This document shows, piece after piece, positions 1 through 7,412 of a stretch of 64,000 nt of DNA. Numbering within the stretch: the stretch's first letter is position 1; each line of letters starts with the position of its first letter. A program made the position numbers and the translations under genes. The notes under the pieces were generated by a model. The model was not told the origin of the DNA and did no database searches. It saw only the letters and a program-made list of their open reading frames with translations. Source of the DNA: Marinimicrococcus sp033875255 (GTDB taxonomy: Bacteria; Pseudomonadota; Alphaproteobacteria; Geminicoccales; Geminicoccaceae); contig JAWZSN010000014.1 in NCBI GenBank assembly GCA_033875255.1, positions 77,484 through 141,483 on the forward strand, in the 5' to 3' direction.

Positions 1-601
1 CCTTTCCGGCCGCCCTGGAGCGCCGTGCCTGGCTGCGCAGCCAGCTCGCCTGGCTCCAGTGGCGGACCGGGCCGCTGTCGAGATGGAGGAAGTCCGCTGC
101 CGGGTAGTAGCCTACTCCGCCGGCCTCGAGCGCGAGGGCGGCTTCGTGCAGCCTCTCGAGCGGGCAGCCGGGGAAGCGCAGGTCGACGGCCTTGCCCTCC
201 ATGTGCAGGCTGTTGCGCGCGACGCCCTTGTAGCGGCGGCGCAGCATCGCGTTGGTGGCCGGCGAGCGGTAGCCCGAGACCACCTCGACCGGTCCGGCCG
301 GGGCCAGCCGGCGCTGCAGCAGGCTCAGCATGTCGAGCAGCCGCGGATCGTAACCGATCACCTCGTCGGTGCGCCAGTCGCGCAGCACCCGGCTGATCTC
401 CCGCAGCCCCTCCTCGAGATAGCGGCCCTGGGCGAAATAGACGGTGCGGACAGTCTCGCCGGTCTGCACATGGTGCAACGCCACCTGCCGCTCGGGCAGG
501 GCGGCCCAGGCGCTCCGGCCCGCTCCCAAAAGACCCCCGGCCAGCGACAGGCCGGCACCGAGGAGAAGGCGCCGGCGCGGGCTGGCGGGCTGGACAGACA
601 T
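1..601 (-). CDS. DUF882 / YcbK-like Tat-exported peptidase (C-terminus cut by window edge)
   Basis: The frame opens at ATG 601 and is still open at base 2, giving about 200 residues. The N-terminus (SPRRRLLLGAG followed by a hydrophobic stretch and AWA) is a twin-arginine-type signal peptide, so the enzyme is expected in the periplasm. The DUF882 / peptidase M15-like metal site is visible: SGYRSPATN, then SLHMEGKAVDLRF (His and Asp ligands), then FLHLDSGPVR (second His). Family members such as YcbK are cell-wall-related zinc enzymes of about 180-190 residues, so nearly the whole domain is present. The exact substrate is not known. Only the far C-terminus is missing. Confidence 0.85.
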   Translation of the reverse strand, partial: MSVQPASPRRRLLLGAGLSLAGGLLGAGRSAWAALPERQVALHHVQTGETVRTVYFAQGRYLEEGLREISRVLRDWRTDEVIGYDPRLLDMLSLLQRRLAPAGPVEVVSGYRSPATNAMLRRRYKGVARNSLHMEGKAVDLRFPGCPLERLHEAALALEAGGVGYYPAADFLHLDSGPVRHWSQASWLRSQARRSRAAGK

Positions 602-619
602 GCCGGGCTCCTCGTCCTT

Positions 620-664
620 GTTGTCGCAGGCCGGGTTGTCGCAGGCCGGGTTGTCGCAGACTGG
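620..664. repeat. 3 x 15-bp tandem repeat
   Basis: Units at 620-634 and 635-649 are identical (GTTGTCGCAGGCCGG). The third, 650-664, differs at two positions. The array lies just upstream of the DUF882 start codon on the minus strand, in the leader or promoter region. Its function is unknown. Confidence 0.9.
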
Positions 665-843
665 CGTCTGGCCCCGCGAGGGCCCGGAAAGCGCGATGCC
701 GGTCGAGCAGTAGAGGAATTTCCGTGGCCGGACAACAGAACGGCCGCGCCGTCCTACGGGTATTATCTGTTCACGCGAACAATGCAGCTCGATACTTTAG
801 CATCGCGCTATGACGGGAAGCCGCCGGCCCGCCGCGCGCGGCT

Positions 844-1470
844 TCAGTTCCGGCTCGCCGTGGCAAGCGCGGCGCCGATGCCCACGAAAGCGACGCCGGC
901 GGCCCGGTTGAACAGGCGCCCCTTGCGCACGATCCATGGCGCCACACGTTGCGCCATGCCCGCCAGCACCAGCTCGAAAAGCAGCTCGACCGCGGCGAAG
1001 GTGCCGCCGAGCACCGCGAGCTGGGCAAGCCAGGACGCGCCGGGTGTCATGAACTGCGGCAGGAAGGCGGCGAAGAAGAGGAGCGCCTTGGGGTTGGAGA
1101 GGGCGACCAGCAGCCCCTGGCGGAACAGCCGGCCGGCCCGCCGCTCGCCGGGGTCCATGCTTGCCCCGGCAAGGCCCGCTGCCGGCGGCGGCGCCTGCCA
1201 GGTGCGGATGCCCAGATAGACGAGGTAGGCGGCGCCCGCCCATTTGGCGAGGGTGAAGGCCTGCTCGGAGGCCGCCAGCAGGGCGCCGAGGCCGGCCAGC
1301 GAGGCGGCGATCAGGAGGGTGAACCCGCAGACCCCGCCCAGGACGGTGAACACCGTGCGGCCCAGCCCGAAGCGCATGCCGTGGGTGAGCGCCAGCAGGC
1401 CGTTGGGGCCCGGCGTGAGCGACAGGCCCAGCGCCGCCGCACAATAGACCAGCCACGTCTCAAGGCTCAT
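844..1470 (-). CDS. LysE/RhtB family amino-acid exporter
   Basis: This 208-residue inner-membrane protein begins MSLETWLVYC and carries the family signature LSLTPGPNGLLALTHG near residues 16-32, the SNPKALLFFAAFLPQF motif in the middle, and about six hydrophobic segments. Length and motif order match LysE/RhtB translocators, which export amino acids or related small metabolites by proton exchange. The substrate cannot be read from sequence. It stands alone on the minus strand, and no LysG-type regulator is adjacent. Confidence 0.9.
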   Translation of the reverse strand: MSLETWLVYCAAALGLSLTPGPNGLLALTHGMRFGLGRTVFTVLGGVCGFTLLIAASLAGLGALLAASEQAFTLAKWAGAAYLVYLGIRTWQAPPPAAGLAGASMDPGERRAGRLFRQGLLVALSNPKALLFFAAFLPQFMTPGASWLAQLAVLGGTFAAVELLFELVLAGMAQRVAPWIVRKGRLFNRAAGVAFVGIGAALATASRN

Positions 1471-1664
1471 CGCCGACCTCGCGCACTGGCAGCCTGTCCC
1501 GCCCGGGCGTCGGGCGGACCCTCGGGCTTCAGGCGCGATGCATCGTGGCAGCTTGGGCCGGCCGGCTCGGCCGGGGAAGACCGTTTCGAGCGGCAGCGGC
1601 CTGATCCGTTCGAGCCGGTCACGCTTCGGCAGGCGGGCCGCAGATATGGAGAAGGATGATTATG

Positions 1665-1681
1665 AAAAAAGCCTTCGAGGC
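1665..1681 (-). terminator. Possible intrinsic terminator of merR
   Basis: Read on the minus strand, a short GCCT-CGA-AGGC hairpin is followed directly by six T residues (A-run 1665-1670 on the plus strand). It sits 17 bp beyond the merR stop. The stem is only four base pairs, so the call is tentative. Confidence 0.4.
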
Positions 1682-1697
1682 CGGCGAATTGCTGCGC

Positions 1698-2147
1698 TCA
1701 GGATTTCGGCGATGCCGGCGGGGCGTGCGCGGGGCTCAGGCAGAGATCGTGGTCGGCCAGCACCTCGAGCACCCGGCATTCCTCGACCCTGCCGCCGCGG
1801 CATTCCTCGACCATCCGCGCCAGCTCCTGCTCGAGCGCCTGGAGCCGGGCGATCTTGCGGCGTACGTCGCCGAGATTGGCCTTTGCGATCCGGTCGGCAT
1901 GGGCGCAGTCGCGGCCCGGAGCGGCGGCGAGGTCCAAAAGCTCGCGGATCGCCTCCAGCCCGAAGCCCAGCTCGCGGGCATGGCGCACGAAGCCCAGCCG
2001 CCGGCGCGCCGCCTCGCCATAGCGGCGCTGGCCGCCCTCGGTGCGCAGCGGCTCGGGCAGCAGGCCGATCTGCTCGTAGTAGCGGATGGTCTGGACCTTG
2101 GTGCCGGTGCGCCGGGCCAGCTCGCCGATGGCCATGCCGGTTTCCAT
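1698..2147 (-). CDS. MerR-family heavy-metal-responsive regulator (ZntR/CadR/PbrR type)
   Basis: The protein has 149 residues. The N-terminal winged helix is canonical (MAIGELARRTG, then TIRYYEQIGLLPEP, then GQRRYGE). The dimerisation helix and C-terminal metal loop supply Cys81, His83, Cys116, Cys124, His133 and Cys136, the pattern of Zn/Cd/Pb sensors rather than CueR-type Cu(I) sensors. The gene is divergent from a metal-exporting P-type ATPase, and the intervening promoter has the 19-bp spacer and dyad that MerR proteins untwist. I chose ATG 2147 because an AGGG Shine-Dalgarno lies 8 nt upstream; an internal ATG four codons later is possible. Confidence 0.92.
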   Translation of the reverse strand: METGMAIGELARRTGTKVQTIRYYEQIGLLPEPLRTEGGQRRYGEAARRRLGFVRHARELGFGLEAIRELLDLAAAPGRDCAHADRIAKANLGDVRRKIARLQALEQELARMVEECRGGRVEECRVLEVLADHDLCLSPAHAPPASPKS

Positions 2148-2159
2148 GGCAATTCCCTC

Positions 2160-2190
2160 TTGAATCTACAGCCACTGTAGATCGTAGGCT
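2160..2190 (+). promoter_or_regulatory. MerR-type promoter/operator of the metal ATPase
   Basis: A -35 TTGAAT (2160-2165) and a -10 TAGGCT (2185-2190) are separated by 19 bp, the over-long spacing typical of MerR-activated promoters. The spacer contains a perfect dyad, ATCTACAG-CCA-CTGTAGAT (2164-2182). The gene downstream has an AAGGAGG ribosome-binding site at 2204-2210. Confidence 0.85.
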
Positions 2191-2216
2191 CGAGCCGGTC
2201 TTCAAGGAGGGTTCGC

Positions 2217-4595
2217 ATGGATCGTGCGGTCGAGGCCGCCGGGACGCCGCTCCGCCTCGAGGTGGACGGCATGGACTGCGCCGGCTGTGCGCGCAAGATC
2301 GAGGCGGCGCTGGGGCGCGTCGAAGGGGTCGGCGAGGTCCGCGCCAGCGTGCCCACGGGCGCGGTGAGCGTCGCCGGCGCGCTGGGGCCCGAAGGACGCG
2401 AGGAGATCGTCCGCACCCTGGAGAAGCTCGGCTACCCGGTGCGCGGGCAGGCGCCGCTCCGCCTCGAGGTGGACGGCATGGACTGCGCCGGCTGTGCCCG
2501 CAAGATCGAGACGGCGCTGGGGCGCCTGGAGGGGATCGGCGAGGTCCGCGTCAGCGTGCCGAACGGCACGGTGAGCGTCGCCGGCGTGCCGGACGCCGCA
2601 AGGCGCGAGGAGATCGTCCGCACTCTCGGCAAGCTGGGCTACCCGGTCCGCGAGGCTGCGGCCGGGAGCCTCTCCCCCTCTGGCCGCAGCCGGGAGCAGG
2701 CGGCGCCCGCGGAGGCCGTCTGGTGGCGCACGCCCGCTGCGCGCCCGCTGGTCCTGGGCGCTCTCCTGCTGGCCGCCGGCCTCGCCGCGAGCCTGCTCCT
2801 TCCGGCGCTGGGCGGCTGGGCCTGGCTGCCCGCCGCCATCGTCGGGCTGGTGCCGGTGGCGCGCCGGGCGCTGGCCGCGGCCCGGGCCGGGGTGCTCTTC
2901 ACCATCGAGATGCTCATGACCATCGCCGCTTTGGGCGCGGTGACCATCGGGGCGGTGAGCGAGGCCGCCATCGTGGTCTTCCTGTTCGCCGCCGGCGAGC
3001 GCCTGGAAGGGGTGGCGGCCGACCGCGCGCGGCGCGGCATCAAGGCGCTGGCCGAGCTGGCGCCGCGCACCGCCCGGCTGATGGAGGAAGGCGGCGTGCG
3101 CGAGGTGCCGGCGGAAACGCTGCTGCCGGGCCAGCGCGTGCTGGTACGCCCGGGCGACCGCGTGCCCGCCGACGGGACCGTCCGCGAGGGCAGCTCCAGC
3201 ATCGACGAGGCGCCGGTCACGGGCGAGTCGGTGCCGCGGGGCAAGGAGGCCGGGGCCAGGGTCTTCGCCGGCACCGTCAATCTCGACGGCGTGCTCGAGG
3301 TGGAGGTGGAGCGCAGCGGCGAGGACAACACCATCGCCCGGATCATCCGGCTGGTGGAGGAGGCCCAGGAGGCCCGCGCCCCCACCGAGCGGTTCATCGA
3401 CCGATTCTCGCGCTACTACATGCCGGCGGTGGTGGTGGTGGCGCTGATGACCGCCGTGCTCCCGCCGCTGCTCGGCGGTGCTTCCTGGGGCGAGTGGGTC
3501 TACCGGGCGCTGGCGCTGCTGCTCATCGCCTGCCCCTGCGCGCTGGTGATCTCTACCCCGGCGGCGATCGCGGCCGGGCTCGCCGCCGGCGCGCGGCGCG
3601 GCCTTTTGATGAAGGGCGGGGTGGTGCTGGAGAGCCTCGCCGGCATCCGCACCATGGCCCTCGACAAGACCGGCACGCTCACCCGCGGCCGGCCGCGACT
3701 CACCGACATCGTGACGGCCGGAGGCGTGGAGGAGGAGCGCGCGCTGGCGCTCGCCGCCGCCCTCGAGCAGGGCTCGAGCCATCCCGTGGGCCTCGCCATC
3801 CTGGAAGCGGCGGCAGCGCACGGGCTTGCCCTCGCCCCGCTGAAGGAGAGCCGGGCGCTGCCCGGCCGGGGCATCCAGGGAACGGTCGGCCAGGGAACGG
3901 CGAAGGGCCGCGTCCTGCGCCTCGTCCGGCCAGGCGACGCCGGCCTCGCCCTCGGGCCGGACCTCGCCGCATCGGCCGCGGCGCTGGAGGCGGAGGGCAA
4001 GACCGTCTCGGTGCTGGCCGGGACGGAGGGGGTGCTGGCCCTGCTCGCGGTGCGCGACGAGCCGCGCGAGGAGGCGCAGGACGGCCTGCGAGCCCTGGAG
4101 CGGCTCGGCGTGCGGCCGGTCATGCTCACCGGCGACAGCCCCGCCGTGGCCAAAAACGTCGCCGGCCGGCTGGGCATCGAGGCCCGCGCCGGGCTGATGC
4201 CCGAGGACAAGGCGCGGATCGTGGGCGAGCTTGAAGCCCATGGCCCGGTGGCCAAGGTGGGCGACGGGATCAACGACGCGCCGGCCCTGGCCGCCGCCAG
4301 CGTGGGCATCGCCATGGGCAGCGGCACCGACGTGGCCCTGGAGACCGCCGATGCGGCACTCCTGCGCAACGACCTGCGCGGGCTGGCCGAGCTGGTGGCG
4401 CTGGCCCGCGCCACGCTCGCCAATGTCCGCCAGAACGTGGCGGCGGCGCTGGGCCTCAAGGCGGTCTTCCTGGTGACCAGCGTGGCCGGCGTCACCGGGC
4501 TGTGGCCGGCCATCATGGCCGACACCGGGGCCACCGTGCTGGTGACCATGAACGCCCTGCGGCTGCTGCGGCTGGGCCGCGGCCCGGCGGCGTGA
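2217..4595 (+). CDS. Heavy-metal-exporting P1B-type ATPase (CadA/ZntA-like)
   Basis: This 792-residue inner-membrane ATPase pumps divalent soft metals out of the cytoplasm. It begins with two metal-binding HMA domains, each with GMDCAGC (Cys21/Cys24 and Cys90/Cys93). It also has the TGESVP actuator loop, the transmembrane Cys439-Pro440-Cys441 site, the phosphorylated Asp483 in DKTGTLT, SSHPVG in the nucleotide-binding domain, GDGINDAPAL, and MADTG in the last membrane helices, as in Zn/Cd/Pb exporters. The adjoining merR and operator indicate metal induction. The two HMA domains are an almost exact 207-bp duplication at DNA level. The strong AAGGAGG site fixes the start. Confidence 0.95.
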   Translation: MDRAVEAAGTPLRLEVDGMDCAGCARKIEAALGRVEGVGEVRASVPTGAVSVAGALGPEGREEIVRTLEKLGYPVRGQAPLRLEVDGMDCAGCARKIETALGRLEGIGEVRVSVPNGTVSVAGVPDAARREEIVRTLGKLGYPVREAAAGSLSPSGRSREQAAPAEAVWWRTPAARPLVLGALLLAAGLAASLLLPALGGWAWLPAAIVGLVPVARRALAAARAGVLFTIEMLMTIAALGAVTIGAVSEAAIVVFLFAAGERLEGVAADRARRGIKALAELAPRTARLMEEGGVREVPAETLLPGQRVLVRPGDRVPADGTVREGSSSIDEAPVTGESVPRGKEAGARVFAGTVNLDGVLEVEVERSGEDNTIARIIRLVEEAQEARAPTERFIDRFSRYYMPAVVVVALMTAVLPPLLGGASWGEWVYRALALLLIACPCALVISTPAAIAAGLAAGARRGLLMKGGVVLESLAGIRTMALDKTGTLTRGRPRLTDIVTAGGVEEERALALAAALEQGSSHPVGLAILEAAAAHGLALAPLKESRALPGRGIQGTVGQGTAKGRVLRLVRPGDAGLALGPDLAASAAALEAEGKTVSVLAGTEGVLALLAVRDEPREEAQDGLRALERLGVRPVMLTGDSPAVAKNVAGRLGIEARAGLMPEDKARIVGELEAHGPVAKVGDGINDAPALAAASVGIAMGSGTDVALETADAALLRNDLRGLAELVALARATLANVRQNVAAALGLKAVFLVTSVAGVTGLWPAIMADTGATVLVTMNALRLLRLGRGPAA

Positions 4596-4619
4596 GGGAT
4601 GCGGCGGCGCGCCCTGCCC

Positions 4620-5084
4620 TCAGGCCTGCGCCGCCGGCCCGGCCTCGCCGCGGGCGGGCTGCTCCACCTTGAGCACGGTGAGCTGCCGGGTCTCGCCGTC
4701 GCGGGTGGTCCAGTCGAACTGCTGGCCCTCGCTGAGACCGATGAGCGCCACGCCGATCGGGGTGAGCAGCGAGATGCGGCCCTGGCTGATGTCGGCGCTG
4801 GCGGGAAACACCAGGGTGACGGTGCGGGTCTGGCCGGTATGCTCGTCGCGGAAGCTCACTGAGGAGCCGATATTGACGACGCTCGGCGGCACCTGGGCGG
4901 ACGGCCGGACATCGGCCCGCTCGATCTCCTCCAGCAGGCGGTCGGCCAGATCCGGCGCCTGCCGGGCAGCACCGGCGGCCAGGCCCTGGAGGCTGTCGTG
5001 ATAGGCCTCGTCGATGATCAGGGCCGGCTTGCCCGCCCGCTTGGCGGCCTTGCCGGGCTTTTTCGAGATTTCCGTCGCGCTCAT
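4620..5084 (-). CDS. Rnk-like nucleoside diphosphate kinase regulator / GreA-GreB C-terminal domain protein
   Basis: The protein has 154 residues from ATG 5084 (MSATEISKKPGKAAK). The C-terminal half carries the GreA/GreB-type FKBP-like fold signature: NIGSSVSFRDEHTGQTRTV, then ISLLTPIGVALIGLSEGQ, then DWTTRDGETRQLTVLKVE. This is the domain arrangement of Rnk-family proteins that contact RNA polymerase near the secondary channel. Rnk in E. coli affects nucleoside diphosphate kinase levels; the role here is inferred only. A second paralogue lies at 10594-11151. The gene is convergent with the ATPase. Confidence 0.85.
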   Translation of the reverse strand: MSATEISKKPGKAAKRAGKPALIIDEAYHDSLQGLAAGAARQAPDLADRLLEEIERADVRPSAQVPPSVVNIGSSVSFRDEHTGQTRTVTLVFPASADISQGRISLLTPIGVALIGLSEGQQFDWTTRDGETRQLTVLKVEQPARGEAGPAAQA

Positions 5085-5497
5085 TCGTGCTCTGTCCAAT
5101 GTTTCTCGAACGGTATCTGTCCGGCCACGCAACGGCATGGCCGCCGCCCGGGGTCCCCGGGCATCCAGCCTGGCGAACAGATCCGCTCTTCAAAAAAACG
5201 GAGGCCGCTCAGGGCCCCCGGGGCCGTGGCCCGGCGCTCGCCGGGCATGAACGTCGACGATGCGACGCACGACCAGCCATGCTGGAGCAAGTAGCGTTTG
5301 TCGACGCAGCCGTCAATTTTCTTTTTTCTGACGACGGCCGGAACCGCGAGAACTATCTCTTTCTCGCCGGCACTGACGGGTCCGACAGAATTCGCGACGC
5401 GTCGGGCGACGTTTTTTTTCCTCCTCGCCCACGAGCCCTTGCCCGCTTGCCGCCCGGGTCCTTCCCGAGGACGGCTTCTTTCTGCAGCGCAGCCCGC
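5085..5497. other. 413-bp gene-free interval with a plus-strand terminator-like hairpin
   Basis: I see no convincing coding region. On the minus strand a weak promoter candidate for the Rnk-like gene is TTGACG (5316-5311) with a 17-bp spacer and TACTTG (5293-5288). On the plus strand, CGTC-GGGC-GACG at 5400-5411 is followed by eight T residues (5412-5419), although no plus-strand gene precedes it. The 3' end of this interval should also hold the end of the cupredoxin transcript. Confidence 0.5.
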
Positions 5498-6034
5498 TCA
5501 GGCCGGGGCGCGCACGATCCGCTGGCCCATGATGGCGGCGATGGGGGGGAACGCGGCCTGTGCCGCGGGCGGCACGCCCCCCTCGCCGACCGCGAAGGGC
5601 AGCGCCCCGGGTCCGCCCGGTGCGCCCACGATGATCCGCCCGACCATCCCGGCGGCCTCGTGCGGCGCGCAGCAATAGTCGTAGACACCGGGCACCTCGA
5701 GAGTGACCTCGAACTGCTCGCCGGGCTCGACCAGATAGCCCGAGTCCCACGGCCGGGCCCGCTCGGGAATGCGCAGCGGGCGGCCGTCATTCTCGGGGTG
5801 GTAGGCGGTCGTGGTGTGGACGTTGGCCTGGTTTACCCAGCGCACCGTCTGGCCCGGCTCGATCAGCAGGCCGATCGGGTCGAACCAGACCTTCGTGCCC
5901 AGCGCGTCGCTCCGGAGAAGGACCTCGACGATCCCGCCGGCCCGGGCCGGGCGGAGGATGGCGGGGGCGGCGAGGCCGGCGAGCGTCAGCCCGCCGGCCT
6001 GCAGCAGCGCGCGCCGGCTACTCGAGCTCGGCAT
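5498..6034 (-). CDS. Tat-exported cupredoxin (plastocyanin-like copper protein)
   Basis: This 178-residue protein starts MPSSSSRRALLQAGG and continues through a hydrophobic segment to ARA, a Tat-type signal. The mature domain has the type-1 copper ligands of plastocyanin-like proteins: His73 (VHTTT), Cys122, His125 and Met130 in YDYCCAPHEAAGM. It should be a periplasmic electron-transfer or copper-binding protein. The start overlaps the end of the upstream secreted-protein gene by 17 bp, indicating co-transcription with it and with the ECF sigma gene. A start a few codons upstream cannot be excluded. The C-terminal tail (about 45 residues after the copper site) is not typical of plain plastocyanins. 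Confidence 0.85.
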   Translation of the reverse strand: MPSSSSRRALLQAGGLTLAGLAAPAILRPARAGGIVEVLLRSDALGTKVWFDPIGLLIEPGQTVRWVNQANVHTTTAYHPENDGRPLRIPERARPWDSGYLVEPGEQFEVTLEVPGVYDYCCAPHEAAGMVGRIIVGAPGGPGALPFAVGEGGVPPAAQAAFPPIAAIMGQRIVRAPA

Positions 6035-6428
6035 CGCTTTTGGCCACATGCCAGAGAACCACGTGGTAGTGCGGCTTCTCCACGCCCGGATGGCCGGCAT
6101 TGTAGTAGAGGTCGGTGCTGGTGACCCGCTCGCCGCCGACCGCCAGGTCCGAAAAGCCCTTTTGCGCCTCGATGTCCTCGAGCGGGATCATGTAGATGGT
6201 GCTGACCAGCCGCTCGTTGCGGTCGTAGGCGAGGAACGGGCCTGCCGGCAGGGTCGCGGGCTGCACGTAGAGCGCGCCCATCCCCGGCAGGAACTCGGGC
6301 AGGGCCACCAGCTCGCTCACCTTCTGGTAGTCGCCGCCGGGGGGCGCCTTGTCGGCCTGGGCGGCACAGGCCGTCCCGACCATGGCGAAGACGGCAGCGG
6401 CGATCACCGGCAGCAGGGGTTTGCGCAT
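6018..6428 (-). CDS. Secreted protein of unknown function, His-rich C-terminal motif
   Basis: The protein has 136 residues from ATG 6428 (MRKPLLPVIAAAVFAMVGTA). A classic signal peptide ends near CAAQA, with Cys21 also allowing a lipoprotein. The mature part has no catalytic motif I recognise. Near the end it has AGHPGVEKPHYHVVLWHVAK, whose clustered histidines look suited to metal binding. It is sandwiched between an ECF sigma factor (44 bp upstream) and a copper protein (17-bp overlap), so all three are probably one operon and the protein may serve in the same envelope redox or metal response. Confidence 0.7.
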   Translation of the reverse strand: MRKPLLPVIAAAVFAMVGTACAAQADKAPPGGDYQKVSELVALPEFLPGMGALYVQPATLPAGPFLAYDRNERLVSTIYMIPLEDIEAQKGFSDLAVGGERVTSTDLYYNAGHPGVEKPHYHVVLWHVAKSDAELE

Positions 6429-6471
6429 CGCTCTTTCCTCTCGGGTTTGCCCGCCGGCACGCTCCGGCGGC

Positions 6472-7227
6472 TCATCGGGTCGACTGGCGGCCAGGTCGTC
6501 GCGCCGCCGCGTCGAGGGCGGGACGGAGCCGGGCCAGAACGGTGGCGACGACGCGGTCGCAATGCGCGCCGCCGAACTCGAAGCTGCTCCGCGCCAGCAG
6601 GTCGAGGCGCGCACCCAGCGCCTCCTGGAGACGGCGGCGGGCGCGGTGGAAGCGGGTCTTGACCGTCTCCGGGCGCAGCGACAGCGTCTCGGCCGTCTCG
6701 GCCACGCTCATCTCCTCGATCGCGCGCAGGACGAAGACGGTGCGGAACTCGTCGGGAAGCGCGTCGATCGCGGCTTCCAGCACACGGCGCAGCTCGGCGC
6801 TGCCGGCCAGGCGCTCGGGGTCGGGCTGCTGCATGCTCATGGTCTCGATGCGCCGCATCAAGGCGCTCTCGCCGCCGTCGCGATGCTCGTCGAGCGAGAC
6901 CACCCGGCCTCGCCGCCGCAGCCGGCCCAGCGCCTCGTTGAGGGCGATGCGGCCGAGCCAGGGAGCAAGGCCGCCGGCACCTGTGAACTCGCCCAGATGC
7001 GCATAGGCCCGCAGCCAGGTCTCCTGCACCACGTCCTCGGCCTCGGCGGCGTTTCTCAGAACGCTGCGCGCGAGGCGGAACAGGCGCCGGTTGTGGCGGC
7101 GCATCATCAGCTCGAAGGCGGCGGCATCGCCGGCGCGGATCCGCCCGACCAGCTCGAGGTCGCCCGCCGCCGCGGCGCTGGTGCGGTCGGGGACGTCCTG
7201 CTCGGGGAATGGCTGCGTCATGGTCAT
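6472..7227 (-). CDS. ECF-family RNA polymerase sigma factor
   Basis: The protein has 251 residues from ATG 7227; a second ATG lies two codons later. Region 2 is evident (FELMMRRHNRRLFRLARSVL, AEAEDVVQETWLRAY). Region 4 carries the helix-turn-helix (ALPDEFRTVFVLRAIEEMS, then AETLSLRPETVKTRFHRARR). About 45 extra residues after region 4 include a single Cys in FGGAHCDRVVATVL, a C-terminal extension that could be regulatory. No anti-sigma gene is adjacent; the downstream genes encode a secreted protein and a cupredoxin, presumably its targets. A possible autoregulatory promoter lies just upstream. Confidence 0.9.
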   Translation of the reverse strand: MTMTQPFPEQDVPDRTSAAAAGDLELVGRIRAGDAAAFELMMRRHNRRLFRLARSVLRNAAEAEDVVQETWLRAYAHLGEFTGAGGLAPWLGRIALNEALGRLRRRGRVVSLDEHRDGGESALMRRIETMSMQQPDPERLAGSAELRRVLEAAIDALPDEFRTVFVLRAIEEMSVAETAETLSLRPETVKTRFHRARRRLQEALGARLDLLARSSFEFGGAHCDRVVATVLARLRPALDAAARRPGRQSTR

Positions 7228-7235
7228 GCAATCTC

Positions 7236-7260
7236 GATGCGCCGGGCAGAAAAAGGTTCC
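7236..7260 (-). promoter_or_regulatory. Possible ECF-type promoter of the sigma operon
   Basis: On the minus strand, GGAAC (7260-7256) is followed by 16 bp and CATC (7239-7236), resembling ECF promoters of the GGAAC/CGTC type. The start codon at 7227 is so close that the message would be nearly leaderless. The -10 match is weak, so this is only a candidate for autoregulation. Confidence 0.3.
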
Positions 7261-7288
7261 CGAAAAGGGTGCGGGGGCGGTGCCGATC

Positions 7289-7397
7289 AAGGCGCTGCGC
7301 GCGGCCAGCTTTTGTTTTTTGTCAGTTCGCCGCGGTGCCTCTCCCGGGCGCCGCCGCAAAATCCAAAAAATCAGAAAAAAGCCGCGCGCAGCGCCTT
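7289..7397. repeat. 109-bp imperfect inverted repeat (REP/BIME-like, terminator-like arms)
   Basis: The 17-mer AAGGCGCTGCGCGCGGC reads on the plus strand at 7289-7305 and on the minus strand at 7397-7381. Both copies lead into T-rich tracts toward a CCCGGG centre near 7343-7348. A third copy of the same 17-mer sits at 14700-14684 on the minus strand. The right arm lies just past the cyclo-ligase stop and ends in TTTTTT on the minus strand, so it probably also terminates that operon. Confidence 0.8.
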
Positions 7398-7412
7398 GGC
7401 CCGGCGCCGCTC

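Noticed and set aside
769..780. GTTC-ACGC-GAAC near 769-780 as an SOS (LexA) box
   Set aside because: Alphaproteobacterial LexA sites are GTTC-N7-GTTC; this inverted arrangement does not match and the neighbouring genes are not SOS genes.
1538..4234. Very long plus-strand frame of 898 codons overlapping the metal ATPase
   Set aside because: It is Arg/Ala/Gly-rich with no recognisable motif and simply reflects the high GC of the true ATPase gene in another frame.
2202..4241. Long minus-strand frame opposite the ATPase
   Set aside because: Low-complexity His/Asp/Gly-rich composition and no domain; it is the antisense shadow of a gene with textbook P-type motifs.
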